Shown here: positions 24,435 to 34,254 of the stretch, in pieces
Position numbering within the stretch: position 1 is the stretch's first letter
Layout of the letters: every line of letters starts with the position of its first letter
NCBI RefSeq assembly: GCF_014863605.1
Contig: NZ_CP062252.1
Span: forward strand, 5,743,501 to 5,807,500
Length of the DNA: 64,000 nucleotides
DNA from: Pseudomonas allokribbensis
Lineage (GTDB): Bacteria > Pseudomonadota > Gammaproteobacteria > Pseudomonadales > Pseudomonadaceae
Direction of reading: 5' to 3'
The notes under the pieces: generated by a model
What the model was told of the DNA's origin: nothing
The model's input: only the letters and a program-made list of their open reading frames with translations
Databases searched by the model: none
Made by a program: the position numbers and the translations under genes

Positions 24435-26162
24435 ATGCGCTCACTCGCTGCTCTTGCACCGCTTGCCTTGACCCTGATGCTCACCGCTTGCGGCGATGGC
24501 GAATCGCTGTTGCCCCCGGATGCGCGCCTGCCTGATGGCGGACGCTATCGCGGCGAGCTGGTCAACGGTCTGCTGCAAGGCCAGGGCCGGGTCGACTACC
24601 CGAACGGCAGTTGGTACGCGGGCGAGTTCGACAAGGGCCAGTGGCACGGTCAGGGCGAATGGCACGGCAGCAACGGCGAGGTTTATCGCGGGAATTTCCA
24701 GCAAGGCCTGTTCGACGGCCAGGGCACACTGACCACCCACGGTGGCAGCTACACCGGCGGCTTCAAGCTCGGCCGACGCGAAGGCGAAGGCACCCTCAAA
24801 GAAAACGCGATGACCTATCGCGGCGAATTCAAGGCCGACCAGTATTCCGGGCTCGGCCGCCTGGAGCTGGACGACGGCAGCTCCTATCAAGGCCAGTTCG
24901 CAAACGGCAAACCCAACGGTGAGGGCCAGCGCGGCGATGCCAGCGGCAATCAGTTCACCGGCCATTTCGTGAACGGCCAGCTCGAAGGCAACGGCACCTT
25001 CAACAGCGCCGACGGCGACATCTATGTCGGCGGCTTCAAGAACAATCAGCTACACGGCAAGGGCCGCTACGAAAACGCCGACGGCGACGTCTGGCTCGGC
25101 CAGTTCAAGGAAGGCGCGCTGACCGGCAAGGGCGAGTTGATCGGCGCCGACGGCAGCCATTACACCGGCTACTTCAATGACTGGCGCTTCAGCGGTCAGG
25201 GCCGACTGAACCTGTCCGACGGCAGTTTCTACATCGGCGGGTTCGACAGCGACAGTTATGCGGGCCGAGGCACGCTGGTGCTGACTGACGGCAGCGTGCT
25301 CAGCGGCACCTGGATCAACGGCCAGCGCGTGCGCGACGCCGACGGCAAATTGTTGCCCGATACGCTCGAACTTGGCCTGTTGGCCCAGGGCCGCCTGCTC
25401 GAGGAAGCGCTGGCCAATGTGCCAGCCTCGACCCCGGCGGTGGAGTTGTACTCCCTGACCCTCGGCGGCGACGGCAAACAGAGCGTGTTCCTGCGTGAGT
25501 CCGATTACGTGGCCAACATGCTCGCCAGCCGCTTCGGCGCCTTTGGCCAGATCCGCCTGGTCAACCATCGCGACCACCTCGGTGACCGGCCGATGGCCAC
25601 CCGCGAAAATCTGCGCCGCGCGGCGTTGACCCTGGCCGAACGCAGCGGCCCGGAAGATCTGGTATTCATCTACCTGACCAGCCACGGCACCGCCGAACAC
25701 GAACTGGTGCTCGACCAGCCGCGCATGGAACTGGCCGACCTGCCTGCCGACGAACTCGCCGCCGTGCTCGCACCGCTGAAGAACCGCGACAAGATCATTG
25801 TCATCTCCTCGTGCTATTCCGGTGGTTTCATTCCGGCGCTGAAGGACGAACGCACGCTGATCATGACTGCCTCGCGCGCCGACCGGGTCTCGTTCGGTTG
25901 CTCCGAGGAGGCCAACTTCACCTACTTCGGCGATGCCCTGTTTGCCCAGGCGCTGAACCAGACCGATGATCTGGAGCAAGCCTTCAAACTGGCCAAGGCC
26001 ACTGTTGCCGAGCGCGAACTGGCGGACAACTTCGAAGCCTCGGAACCGCAGATCTGGGCGCCGAAAACAGTGCTGGCGCATTGGCAACTGTTGCGCAAGC
26101 AGCAAGCGAGAAAAGCGTTGCAAAGTGCTGCGTTGAACGACGGAGCGACAAAGAGCAACTAA
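24435..26162 (+). CDS. Lipoprotein with MORN repeats fused to a C13 (legumain/caspase-like) peptidase domain
   Basis: 575 residues. The signal peptide ends in a lipobox (LTAC, Cys19), so the protein is probably anchored in the envelope. Residues ~38-288 contain eleven MORN repeats of ~22-23 residues (pattern Y-x-G-x-F ... G-x-G). Residues ~335-545 form a peptidase C13 / caspase-clan domain with the expected dyad: His417 in YLTSHGT and Cys460 in VISSCYSGGF, each after a hydrophobic strand. In the next strand MTASRADRVSFG resembles the substrate-pocket region. Legumain-type specificity is for Asn/Asp, but the substrate here is unknown. The ATG at 24435 is set by the signal peptide. The next gene lies 27 bases downstream. 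Confidence 0.88.
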   Translation: MRSLAALAPLALTLMLTACGDGESLLPPDARLPDGGRYRGELVNGLLQGQGRVDYPNGSWYAGEFDKGQWHGQGEWHGSNGEVYRGNFQQGLFDGQGTLTTHGGSYTGGFKLGRREGEGTLKENAMTYRGEFKADQYSGLGRLELDDGSSYQGQFANGKPNGEGQRGDASGNQFTGHFVNGQLEGNGTFNSADGDIYVGGFKNNQLHGKGRYENADGDVWLGQFKEGALTGKGELIGADGSHYTGYFNDWRFSGQGRLNLSDGSFYIGGFDSDSYAGRGTLVLTDGSVLSGTWINGQRVRDADGKLLPDTLELGLLAQGRLLEEALANVPASTPAVELYSLTLGGDGKQSVFLRESDYVANMLASRFGAFGQIRLVNHRDHLGDRPMATRENLRRAALTLAERSGPEDLVFIYLTSHGTAEHELVLDQPRMELADLPADELAAVLAPLKNRDKIIVISSCYSGGFIPALKDERTLIMTASRADRVSFGCSEEANFTYFGDALFAQALNQTDDLEQAFKLAKATVAERELADNFEASEPQIWAPKTVLAHWQLLRKQQARKALQSAALNDGATKSN

Positions 26163-26189
26163 GCTGAACAGTATCAAGGGAGAGACACT

Positions 26190-26831
26190 ATGTACTTGAC
26201 GCCTCAGCATGTCTTGCTTGCCGGAGCCACCGGGCTGACCGGTGAACACCTGCTCGACCGTTTGCTCAACGAACCGACGATCACTCGCGTCCTGGCCCCT
26301 TCACGCCGGCCGCTGGCCGAACATCCCCATCTGGAAAACCCGGTCGGCGACCCGCAGACCTTCCTGCCGCAACTGGCCGGTCGCGTCGACATCGCCTATT
26401 GCTGCCTCGGCACCACCATCAAACAGGCCGGCTCCGAAGAAGCGTTCCGCGCCGTGGATCTGGACATGGTCGTGGCGTTCGCCAAACGCGCCCGGGAAAT
26501 GGGCGCACGGCACCTGATCGTGATCAGTGCCCTGGGGGCTGATCGCCGATCCTCGATTTTCTACAACAAGGTCAAAGGCGAGATGGAACACGCCTTGCGC
26601 GCGCAGGACTGGCCACAACTGACCATCTGCCGGCCTTCGTTGTTGCTGGGGGATCGCAGCGAGCCACGGCTTGGCGAGCAGCTTGCTGCACCGTTTTCGA
26701 AACTGATTCCCGGCAAATACCGCGGCATCGAAGCCTGCCAACTGGCCCGGGCCATGTGGCGGCTGGCGCTTGAGGAACAGGACGGAGTGCGAATCGTCGA
26801 GTCGGATGAATTGAGAAAGCTCGGCAAGTAA
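26190..26831 (+). CDS. NAD(P)-binding Rossmann-fold protein (atypical SDR, YbjT/HTATIP2-like)
   Basis: 213 residues. The dinucleotide-binding motif [11 protein letters not shown] is at the N-terminus, followed by [12 protein letters not shown] and the YNKVKGEME segment, which holds the Tyr-x-x-x-Lys pair of short-chain dehydrogenases. [10 protein letters not shown] is typical of this subgroup. Its reaction is unknown. AAGGGAGAG precedes the ATG and the gene is close behind the MORN-peptidase gene, so they are probably co-transcribed. Confidence 0.85.
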   Translation: MYLTPQHVLLAGATGLTGEHLLDRLLNEPTITRVLAPSRRPLAEHPHLENPVGDPQTFLPQLAGRVDIAYCCLGTTIKQAGSEEAFRAVDLDMVVAFAKRAREMGARHLIVISALGADRRSSIFYNKVKGEMEHALRAQDWPQLTICRPSLLLGDRSEPRLGEQLAAPFSKLIPGKYRGIEACQLARAMWRLALEEQDGVRIVESDELRKLGK

Positions 26832-27074
26832 GCTCACTCGTCACAGCGGTTCAACGCGGATCCGGTCAGTCATTACCAATGACGTTCAAGATCTTGCGTT
26901 GAACTGCCTGACATCTGAAATGAACTGCATCGAATCAACCCTCGTGTCGTAACTATCTACCACGTGCCCCTTTCCTTTCATCGATAACGTGCCCTCCGGC
27001 ACGCCTGCGTCTGCAGCCATTGCGTTACGAAATGGCTCAGCCCCACGTCAGGCAATCAATGAAAGGAATCCTTG

Positions 27075-29669
27075 ATGGCACCGCAAACAAAAACGTCCAA
27101 AGGCACCAGCAAACCCCATCCCACCCTCGACAGGTCGGCACCAGAAACTCCATTGACTCCACATCAGGGCATCTCGGGAGCTATTCGATCCGCAGAAACA
27201 GTCACTACAGTCCGCCCTTCAGAGACGCCAGCGGCGCACTCTTCCAGTGACACCTTGTCTGCGATACAGATTCAAGACTTGATCAATCCGGTCGGAAACA
27301 GTCAGGGAGGCTTAGCCAGCAACGCTCGCTCGACCGAATCGATCCGCCACTATGAGCTGTCGACACAGGTGAGAAATCTACTGCCTGCCGTCAATACAGA
27401 AGGATTGCGCGTCCACAGGGGACGCATCTATGCCGAGGTTCAGTACACCACGACCACGACTGTCATGGTGGCCTGGGACGAAGGTCTCGGAACCTACCGA
27501 GCCATGCGCCCACAGGAACTGCAACCTTCGGGTCCCGTCCTGCATTTCGACGCCGAGAGCAATACCTGGCGGGTCGGCGAGCCGCAGATTGTCAGTCATA
27601 CCATCGAATCAACGGTACACCGGCAGGCTGACAACGCCGGCAGTAACCCGACACAAACACCCCAACCCCACCTGCCGGGACCGGCCCTGACGCCGCCGAA
27701 TACTGCAGCGACATACGTCGACACCCAACACTACGTATGGAACAACGCCGCCGCCAATCATCATGGTTATGTGGTCATGCACCGAAAAATGCGCCGGGAC
27801 GACTCGGTCGGGCCGTTGCTGCATCATGCGTTCATCGACGACAACGGCTCGTTTGTCAGTGTTGAACCTTCCGCCTCGCGAATCGATCAACCCGCCGAAC
27901 TACTACCAGCCTGGACAGACCGCGACCTCTGGGATCTCTACGGGATACAGGGCGCAGAAATCACCCGTTTTCGCACCGAAGCGCACAGCACCGGCAAAAA
28001 ACCTCTGTGGGCGACCGTTCGGGCGCAACGGATGGAGAACGCCTACCTGTTTGACGAGCTGTACCGCTGGTCTGGTATGGACATGGAGCGCGGCATGTTC
28101 AACAGCCTCCTGAGCCATCAGAACCGTACTCCCGCCCAATGGGCAGAACACCTCGAATCCGTCACCTTGCACCGCAGCACATCCGGCCCGAAAACGCCGT
28201 TGCCAAACCTGCCGACACCCGGCTCACCGTCTCCACGTCCATCAACACCCGACATGTCCAGGACAACAGACGCCACGCTTCCCTACGGTGATCAGCGCTA
28301 CTACACCTGGGATCTCGACAAATCGAATTACCATGGTTATGTCGAGATGCAGCGTAAGCCTGGCCTGGATGACAATCATGGACCGCTCACCCAACTGGCA
28401 TTTCGTGAAGGTGCGAGACTGACTGTCGTCAAACCCACCAATTATCCGATCTACAAAGAGAATGTTCTGCGTCCCTTCTGGCGGGACATCGATATCTGGA
28501 ACCTTTACAGGATCGAAGGGCCGGACATCGTGCGCTTTCGTCAGGACGTTGCGCTCCATCAGAAACCGCCTGGCTGGGTCAAACAACGGGAATACCCTTC
28601 CCAGCGTGAACAACTGATCGACTATCTGCGGCTGTGGACCAATCCTGACTCTCCACTCAAATCACGAGAGCAAATCCTCGCCCGATTCCAGCCCTACAAT
28701 CTTTCCGTTCAGCAACTGGAGCGATTGTGCAAGGAGCTGTCGCCAACAGGTCAGTTCAAGAGTCTCATCAATGATGAGGTGCCCGTGTGGGTCAGGACCC
28801 ATCAACATCGCTCGCGACTGGTAACCAACGAAAAACTCTTCGATCCGTTTCTGCCGGAAATCGATGCTGAAATCATCCAGCTGAGAAATCAGGGAGAAGG
28901 TACCAGCCTGCTGAAGGCCAGTCTGACCGAACCCTTCTTTCAAGAATTGCTGCGCCTCAGCGGCTTCAAACGCAACAAGCACAATTATCTGTACAGAACC
29001 GACATTCCCGCCGTGTTCAAAGTGGATGACCGGACACCTTTCGAAATAGCCCGGCCCGCTGCCATGGTCCCGCGCGTGGTATCGGCCGTGGGCGCCACGA
29101 GCGAGATACCCGTCAGTGCAATGTTCAGCCTCAAGACCGCCATGGATTTTGCAAATGAAACCAGGGGAGTGACAGGCAAGGAACCGTCACAGACAACCAG
29201 CGGCACTTCGACGCCCCACGCTCAGCGCATCCGGTTTTGCTACTTGCTCGACACCCGCAATGTGGAGGTCGTTGCGGGGCAGGATAATCGCGTCTACAAC
29301 CCGACGCGGCTCGACCGAAGCCCCGCGGAAGGCAAAACATGGTTCCCGAGCATGAGGATGGAGGGCCATGTTTCGATGTCGTCGATCGGCTTCACGTCGA
29401 GGCGCGTCTGGCTGGTCAACTCAGGCATGACCCGTGCGGCGACAGTGGAAGATATCTATTTGCAGGCGCTGACACACGTCACCGGATCACATCAGAACCC
29501 TGCCGACGCCATCGAAGCCCGCACTCGGGCAGGAGAGTTGAACCGGGACGAATATGACGTGCTGATCGATGAGGTGGCGACAGCCGGCAAACGCGTTATC
29601 GAATTGCCGACAGGACAGGACATTTTTTCCGACGACATCGTCTTTCCGCCCGAAACGATCACGCTGTAG
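27075..29669 (+). CDS. Large effector-like paralogue of the 20304 protein, with a duplicated module and degenerate ART-like domain
   Basis: 864 residues from the ATG at 27075, which has AAGGA seven bases upstream. A polar, proline-rich N-terminus (1-90) leads to the module also seen in the 20304 protein (LLPAVNTEGLRV ... GTYRAM ... SGPVLHF, ~102-167). Two ~98-residue copies of another module follow at ~217-315 and ~407-506 (each with HGYV.M.RK, DLWDLYGI/DIWNLYRI, RFR). The C-terminal ~235 residues match the 20304 protein: YLYRTDIP, VDDRTPFEI, SEIPVSAM, FCYLLDTR, TWFPSMRMEGHVS, YDVLIDEVATAGK. The first catalytic position is Lys649 instead of Arg, while Glu763 aligns with Glu469 of the paralogue. 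Catalysis is therefore doubtful. It stands alone with a terminator close behind. Confidence 0.72.
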   Translation: MAPQTKTSKGTSKPHPTLDRSAPETPLTPHQGISGAIRSAETVTTVRPSETPAAHSSSDTLSAIQIQDLINPVGNSQGGLASNARSTESIRHYELSTQVRNLLPAVNTEGLRVHRGRIYAEVQYTTTTTVMVAWDEGLGTYRAMRPQELQPSGPVLHFDAESNTWRVGEPQIVSHTIESTVHRQADNAGSNPTQTPQPHLPGPALTPPNTAATYVDTQHYVWNNAAANHHGYVVMHRKMRRDDSVGPLLHHAFIDDNGSFVSVEPSASRIDQPAELLPAWTDRDLWDLYGIQGAEITRFRTEAHSTGKKPLWATVRAQRMENAYLFDELYRWSGMDMERGMFNSLLSHQNRTPAQWAEHLESVTLHRSTSGPKTPLPNLPTPGSPSPRPSTPDMSRTTDATLPYGDQRYYTWDLDKSNYHGYVEMQRKPGLDDNHGPLTQLAFREGARLTVVKPTNYPIYKENVLRPFWRDIDIWNLYRIEGPDIVRFRQDVALHQKPPGWVKQREYPSQREQLIDYLRLWTNPDSPLKSREQILARFQPYNLSVQQLERLCKELSPTGQFKSLINDEVPVWVRTHQHRSRLVTNEKLFDPFLPEIDAEIIQLRNQGEGTSLLKASLTEPFFQELLRLSGFKRNKHNYLYRTDIPAVFKVDDRTPFEIARPAAMVPRVVSAVGATSEIPVSAMFSLKTAMDFANETRGVTGKEPSQTTSGTSTPHAQRIRFCYLLDTRNVEVVAGQDNRVYNPTRLDRSPAEGKTWFPSMRMEGHVSMSSIGFTSRRVWLVNSGMTRAATVEDIYLQALTHVTGSHQNPADAIEARTRAGELNRDEYDVLIDEVATAGKRVIELPTGQDIFSDDIVFPPETITL

Positions 29670-29676
29670 GGCGTTT

Positions 29677-29707
29677 CAAAGGCTCGACCCAGTGGGTCGA
29701 GCCTTTG
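29677..29707. terminator. Bidirectional terminator after the effector paralogue
   Basis: A 14-bp stem starting CAAAGGCTCGACCC and closing with its complement, with a three-base loop, followed by ATTTTC. It lies between the convergent effector gene (+) and yceK-like gene (-). Confidence 0.75.
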
Positions 29708-29711
29708 ATTT

Positions 29712-29996
29712 TCATAGTCCGCCAGTCGCCTGAAATCCCACGCCGATCACCGTCAGCAACGACAACGGCAACAACAGCGTATCGAGCAACGCACTGGCCG
29801 GCAGATCCACCCCGGGATAGCTTGGCGCCTCGGCTCCGAACCGATCCATCGCGCAACAGCCACCGTTCATGGCGTACAAGTCCAGCCGAGTGCCGGAATA
29901 CACCACCGGCGCGCCGGGCTTGGCGGCATCGAGCGTGCGCGCCGTGGCACAGCCAGTCAGTTGCAATATCAGCAGGATCGCCAGCAGCTTATTCAT
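29712..29996 (-). CDS. YceK/YidQ-family lipoprotein
   Basis: 94 residues with a signal peptide ending in a lipobox (LTGC). The family core [15 protein letters not shown]...[24 protein letters not shown] is present. Function unknown in this family. The ATG at 29996 overlaps the end of ubiX by eight bases, so it is the last gene of the mpl-ubiX unit. Confidence 0.85.
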   Translation of the reverse strand: MNKLLAILLILQLTGCATARTLDAAKPGAPVVYSGTRLDLYAMNGGCCAMDRFGAEAPSYPGVDLPASALLDTLLLPLSLLTVIGVGFQATGGL

Positions 29997-30621
29997 CGCT
30001 GCTCAGGTGATGCTCGCCCCAGCGCGGCAGCATGTCCTGGGGGATGCCCAGCAGATTGAGAATCCGCGCCACCACGAAATCGATCAGGTCATCGATGGTC
30101 TGCGGCTGGTGATAAAAGCCAGGCGAGGCCGGCAGGATAGTCACGCCCATGTTCGACAACTTGAGCATGTGCTCCAGGTGAATGCTCGAATACGGCGCTT
30201 CGCGCGGTACCAGAATCAACTGGCGACGCTCTTTCAACGTTACATCTGCCGCTCGCTCGATCAGGTTGTTGCAGGCGCCTGTGGCGATGGCCGACAAGGT
30301 GCCTGTCGAGCACGGCACCACCACCATCGCCGCCGGCGCCCCGGAGCCCGAGGCCACTGGCGACATCCAGTCTTCCTTGCCATACACGCGGATCTGCCCG
30401 GCGGCGGCGCCGGTGTATTCGGTGAGGAACGCCTGCATCATTTGCGGCTTGGCCGGCAGCGACACGTCCGTCTCGGTAGCCATCACCAGTTGCGCGGCCT
30501 TGGAGATCAGGAAATGTACTTCGCGATCCTCGCGCACTAGGCAATCCAGCAGACGCAAGCCGTACTGGGCGCCGGACGCGCCGGTCATCGCCAGCGTGAT
30601 GCGTTCCGGGCCGTTGCTCAT
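29989..30621 (-). CDS. ubiX: Flavin prenyltransferase UbiX
   Basis: Makes prenylated FMN, the cofactor of the UbiD decarboxylase in ubiquinone synthesis. From the ATG at 30621 the 210 residues include [13 protein letters not shown] (FMN phosphate binding), [12 protein letters not shown] and [19 protein letters not shown]. The start overlaps the mpl stop as ATGA, a coupling signal; the longer open frame upstream lies in mpl. Confidence 0.95.
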   Translation of the reverse strand: MSNGPERITLAMTGASGAQYGLRLLDCLVREDREVHFLISKAAQLVMATETDVSLPAKPQMMQAFLTEYTGAAAGQIRVYGKEDWMSPVASGSGAPAAMVVVPCSTGTLSAIATGACNNLIERAADVTLKERRQLILVPREAPYSSIHLEHMLKLSNMGVTILPASPGFYHQPQTIDDLIDFVVARILNLLGIPQDMLPRWGEHHLSSDE

Positions 30622-31967
30622 TTCAGCGCCTCGGCGAGTTTGCCGTGCAGACCGCCGAAGCCGCCGTTGCTCATGATCACCACGTGGGTGCCGGGCTGGG
30701 CCTGGCTTTTCACGCGTTCGATGATGCCTTCCAGCGAATCGCTGACGATCGACGGCACGGTGCACAACGCGGCAGTGCCAGCCAGGTCCCAGCCGAGGTT
30801 GGCCGGGGCGTACCAGATCACCTGATCGGCATCGACCACGCTGTCCGGCAAGCCATCACGGTGTGCGCCGAGCTTCATCGAGTTGGAACGCGGCTCGATG
30901 ATCGCGATCAGCGGTGCGTCGCCAATGCGTTTGCGCAGGCCGTCGAGGGTGGTCGCAATGGCGGTCGGGTGGTGGGCGAAGTCGTCGTAGATGGTGATGC
31001 CGCGCACTTCCGCGACTTTTTCCATCCGACGCTTGACGCTCTTGAACGCGCTCAACCCGGCGATGCCCATCGACGGCACAACACCAACGTGACGCGCTGC
31101 CGCCAGAGTAGCCAATGCGTTGGCTACGTTGTGCTGCCCCGTCAATTCCCACTCGACGACGCCTTGGGAGACGCCCTCGAACATCACTTCGAATGCCGAG
31201 CCGTCGTCCTTCAGCAACTTGACCTGCCACTGACCGCCAGCACCGGTGGTTTGCACCGGGGTCCAGCAGCCCATCTCGATCACGCGCTGCAAGGCGGGTT
31301 CGGTGGTCGGGTGGATCACCAGGCCTTCGCTCGGAATAGTCCGCACCAAGTGGTGGAACTGGCGCTCGATGGCCGGCAGATCCGGGAAAATGTCAGCGTG
31401 ATCGAACTCAAGGTTGTTGAGGATCGCCGTACGTGGACGGTAGTGGACAAACTTCGAGCGTTTGTCGAAGAACGCGCTGTCGTACTCGTCGGCCTCGATC
31501 ACGAAGAACGGCGTGCCACCCAGACGCGCCGACACCGAGAAATTCTGCGGAACGCCGCCGATCAGGAAGCCCGGGCTCATGCCGGCATGTTCCAGTACCC
31601 AGGCGAGCATGCTGCTGGTGGTGGTCTTGCCGTGAGTACCGGCAACCGCCAGCACCCAGCGACCTTGCAGCACATGGTCGGCCAGCCACTGCGGGCCGGA
31701 GACGTACGGCAGGCCTTTGTTCAGCACATATTCCACCGCCGGATTGCCGCGGGACATGGCGTTGCCGATCACCACCAGATCCGGCGCCGGATCAAGCTGG
31801 GCCGGGTCGTAGCCCTGAGTCAGCTGAATGCCCTGGGCTTCAAGCTGGGTGCTCATCGGCGGATAAACGTTGGCATCGGAGCCGGTCACGTGATGGCCCA
31901 GCTCTTTGGCCAGAACCGCCATCGAGCCCATGAAAGTCCCGCAGATACCCAGAATATGAATGTGCAT
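30618..31967 (-). CDS. mpl: UDP-N-acetylmuramate:L-Ala-gamma-D-Glu-meso-DAP ligase
   Basis: Murein-recycling ligase that joins released tripeptide to UDP-MurNAc. A Mur-ligase of 449 residues: N-terminal [17 protein letters not shown]-binding [12 protein letters not shown], and [11 protein letters not shown] in the C-terminal part. The ATG at 31967 is preceded by GAGG. It recycles tripeptide and fits the murein theme of the first 14 kb (LD-carboxypeptidase, transglycosylases). Confidence 0.95.
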   Translation of the reverse strand: MHIHILGICGTFMGSMAVLAKELGHHVTGSDANVYPPMSTQLEAQGIQLTQGYDPAQLDPAPDLVVIGNAMSRGNPAVEYVLNKGLPYVSGPQWLADHVLQGRWVLAVAGTHGKTTTSSMLAWVLEHAGMSPGFLIGGVPQNFSVSARLGGTPFFVIEADEYDSAFFDKRSKFVHYRPRTAILNNLEFDHADIFPDLPAIERQFHHLVRTIPSEGLVIHPTTEPALQRVIEMGCWTPVQTTGAGGQWQVKLLKDDGSAFEVMFEGVSQGVVEWELTGQHNVANALATLAAARHVGVVPSMGIAGLSAFKSVKRRMEKVAEVRGITIYDDFAHHPTAIATTLDGLRKRIGDAPLIAIIEPRSNSMKLGAHRDGLPDSVVDADQVIWYAPANLGWDLAGTAALCTVPSIVSDSLEGIIERVKSQAQPGTHVVIMSNGGFGGLHGKLAEALK

Positions 31968-32036
31968 AGTCGACCTCGTAAAACATGGCCGCAGGGTAGC
32001 CCAGGCAGGGGAAAACCGCATCCTCGTTTTCAGGGG

Positions 32037-33953
32037 TCAAGCGCTGCGGGCGATCCCGTGCTTGCGCAGCTTTCTATAGAGCGTATTGCGACTGACGCCC
32101 AGTTGCTGCGCCGTGTGGGTCATGTGCCAGCGCGTGTGTTCCAGCGCATTGAGCAACGCCAGCCGCTCGGCATCCTCCAGCGGCTGCCCGGATGACGCTT
32201 CATCGACTTTGACCAGCAGCGGTTGTACCTGCCGGAACATCGCCGGCAGATCATCCAGCCCGATCCGCCCCTCATCGCACAACGCCGCCAGCGTTCGCAG
32301 CACGTTGCGCAACTGCCGCACGTTGCCCGGCCAGTTGAAGCCCAGCAACGCCTGGCGCGCCGGTTCTTCGATCAGGATCGTTTCACCGCCCGCCTCTTCG
32401 GCCAGCAGGAAATCCAGCAACTGCGACTTGTCACTGCGCTCGCGCAATGGCGGTAGCGCCACTTCCAGCCCGTTGAGCCGGTAATACAAATCTTCCCGAA
32501 AACTGCCGTCGCCAACCCGTTCCAGCAAGTTACGGTGTGTGGCACTGATGATCCGCACGTTGACCGCTTCCGGCTCGCCGCCAATCGGCACCACTTGCCG
32601 GTCTTCAAGCACCCGCAACAGACGGGTCTGCAAGGCCAGCGGCATGTCGCCGATTTCATCGAGGAACAGCGTGCCGCCATCGGCCTGCTGCAACTTGCCG
32701 CGCATGCCGTCCTTGCGCGCGCCGGTGAAGCTGCCGCCGCGATAGCCGAACAGTTCGCTCTCGATCAGGCTTTCGGGAATGGCCGCGCAGTTGAGGGCGA
32801 CGAACGCTTTGCCGGCGCGTTGACTGGCCTGATGCACGGCCTTGGCGAACGCTTCCTTGCCGGAGCCGGTTTCACCGTTGATCAGCAGCGGCACGTCACG
32901 CTCGAACACTCGCAAGGCCTTGCGGAAATCCGCTTGCAGCCCGGCGTCGCCCAGACAAATGCCAGCCAGGCGTGGCGCCTCGGGAGCCTGAGGTTTCGGC
33001 AAGACGATGGATGGCTTGCGCGACTCGCCACGCAGCACCGCGAACAGATGCCGTCCGTCACGAGTGCGCAACGGCCAACTGGCGCTGGCATTGGCACTCG
33101 CACGCCCCAGCAACTCATCCAGCGAACAATCGAAAAACGCCTCCACCGGTTTGCCGAGCAAACCACCGCGAATGTGTCCCAGCAGGTTCAAGGCGCTCTG
33201 ATTGACCGCACTGATCCGCCCTTCCCCGTCAAACGCCAGCAGCCCTTCGCTGAACAGCCCGACGGATTCGGCCTGGAGATGAAAACGCAGCAACCATTGG
33301 TTATCGAAACAGCGCAGGAAGTAGCAGCTCTCGATCATCTTCGCCGACAAATTGACCAGCGCCATGGTGTGGAACTGGCTCTGGCGCGAGACGTCATGCC
33401 GCGCAGAGGAAACATCGAGCACCGCCAGCAGTTCACCGTGCGGGTCGAACACCGGGCTCGCCGAGCAGGTCAGGCCGGTGTGACGGCCGCGAAAGTGTTC
33501 GTCCTGGTGGATGGTCAGGGCCTGACGTTCCACCAGGCAGGTGCCGATGCCGTTGGTGCCTTCACAGGCCTCGCTCCAGTCGGAACCGAGCCAGAGCCCT
33601 GCGCGTTCGAAGATCTTGCGTTCGGCAGGAGCGGTGACGCAGTTGAGGATTACCCCACGGGCGTCGGTCAGCAGTACCGCGTGGCCGGCGCCGGAGAGTT
33701 GCTGATGCAGGCTGCTCATTTCGTTGCCGGCGATCTGCAACACCTGTTGCAACCGTTCGCGGCTTTCGAGGACACGACCGTGTTCGAGTACGGTCGGCGC
33801 CATGGTCAGGGCCGGGTCGAGGTGATAGTCCTCAAGACAACGCAGCCACGAGCGGGCGATCGACGGGTCGGCACCGGGGCCGTGCAGGTGCGGCTTGCCC
33901 TGGGTGACGGTGAGAACCTGTTGGGCATGGCGACTCAAATGGTTGTCGTGCAT
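32037..33953 (-). CDS. eatR: Sigma-54-dependent activator of ethanolamine catabolism (AcoR-like)
   Basis: 638-residue enhancer-binding protein. The N-terminal ~300 residues contain a GAF-like sensor and a PAS-like segment; the AAA+ domain has Walker A GETGSGKE, Walker B GTLFLDEIGD and a sigma-54-contact loop GSFTGA (the usual form is GAFTGA). A Fis-type helix-turn-helix ends the protein (AQQLGVSRNTLYRKLRK). It is divergent from exaC, and both exaC and the permease gene have clear -24/-12 promoters. In P. aeruginosa the corresponding gene, PA4021, was named eatR. Orthology is inferred from domain layout and position. Confidence 0.88.
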   Translation of the reverse strand: MHDNHLSRHAQQVLTVTQGKPHLHGPGADPSIARSWLRCLEDYHLDPALTMAPTVLEHGRVLESRERLQQVLQIAGNEMSSLHQQLSGAGHAVLLTDARGVILNCVTAPAERKIFERAGLWLGSDWSEACEGTNGIGTCLVERQALTIHQDEHFRGRHTGLTCSASPVFDPHGELLAVLDVSSARHDVSRQSQFHTMALVNLSAKMIESCYFLRCFDNQWLLRFHLQAESVGLFSEGLLAFDGEGRISAVNQSALNLLGHIRGGLLGKPVEAFFDCSLDELLGRASANASASWPLRTRDGRHLFAVLRGESRKPSIVLPKPQAPEAPRLAGICLGDAGLQADFRKALRVFERDVPLLINGETGSGKEAFAKAVHQASQRAGKAFVALNCAAIPESLIESELFGYRGGSFTGARKDGMRGKLQQADGGTLFLDEIGDMPLALQTRLLRVLEDRQVVPIGGEPEAVNVRIISATHRNLLERVGDGSFREDLYYRLNGLEVALPPLRERSDKSQLLDFLLAEEAGGETILIEEPARQALLGFNWPGNVRQLRNVLRTLAALCDEGRIGLDDLPAMFRQVQPLLVKVDEASSGQPLEDAERLALLNALEHTRWHMTHTAQQLGVSRNTLYRKLRKHGIARSA

Positions 33954-34070
33954 TTCTTATTATTCTCCCCGAGGCTCATCGGCCCATGCGTGAAGTGGTG
34001 CCCAGCATCCTCCAGCCAACCGGTCTTTGCAATGCTGGCAAGACCACCCGGTCACAGGTTGTGCCAGAAG

Positions 34071-34099
34071 CGGTACAAACTGTCACCCGAGCTGTACCG
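34071..34099. promoter_or_regulatory. Candidate upstream activator site for EatR
   Basis: A perfect inverted repeat, CGGTACA-N15-TGTACCG, centred about 90 bases upstream of the exaC -24 box. That is the usual distance for an enhancer-binding-protein site. In the same 301-base gap GTCACAG also occurs twice as a direct repeat. Assignment to EatR is inference. Confidence 0.4.
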
Positions 34100-34173
34100 A
34101 TACCGTCACAGACGCTTGCCACTTGTCCGACAGAAATCACGCAAGGCCTTGATTTGCCTGAGCTGCACGGCGG

Positions 34174-34189
34174 TGGCCCGACCTTTGCT
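34174..34189 (+). promoter_or_regulatory. Sigma-54 (-24/-12) promoter of exaC
   Basis: TGGCCCGACCTTTGCT: GG and GC are separated by ten bases and the flanks fit TGGCACG-N4-TTGCW with one mismatch. It lies 65 bases upstream of the exaC start codon and is read toward it. This is the main feature of the 301-base eatR-exaC gap. Confidence 0.82.
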
Positions 34190-34254
34190 CTACGCTTATA
34201 GCAAGCGCTCATGCGCGTTTCTCTAATAAGTACAAAGCCAAGGAGAACATCATC

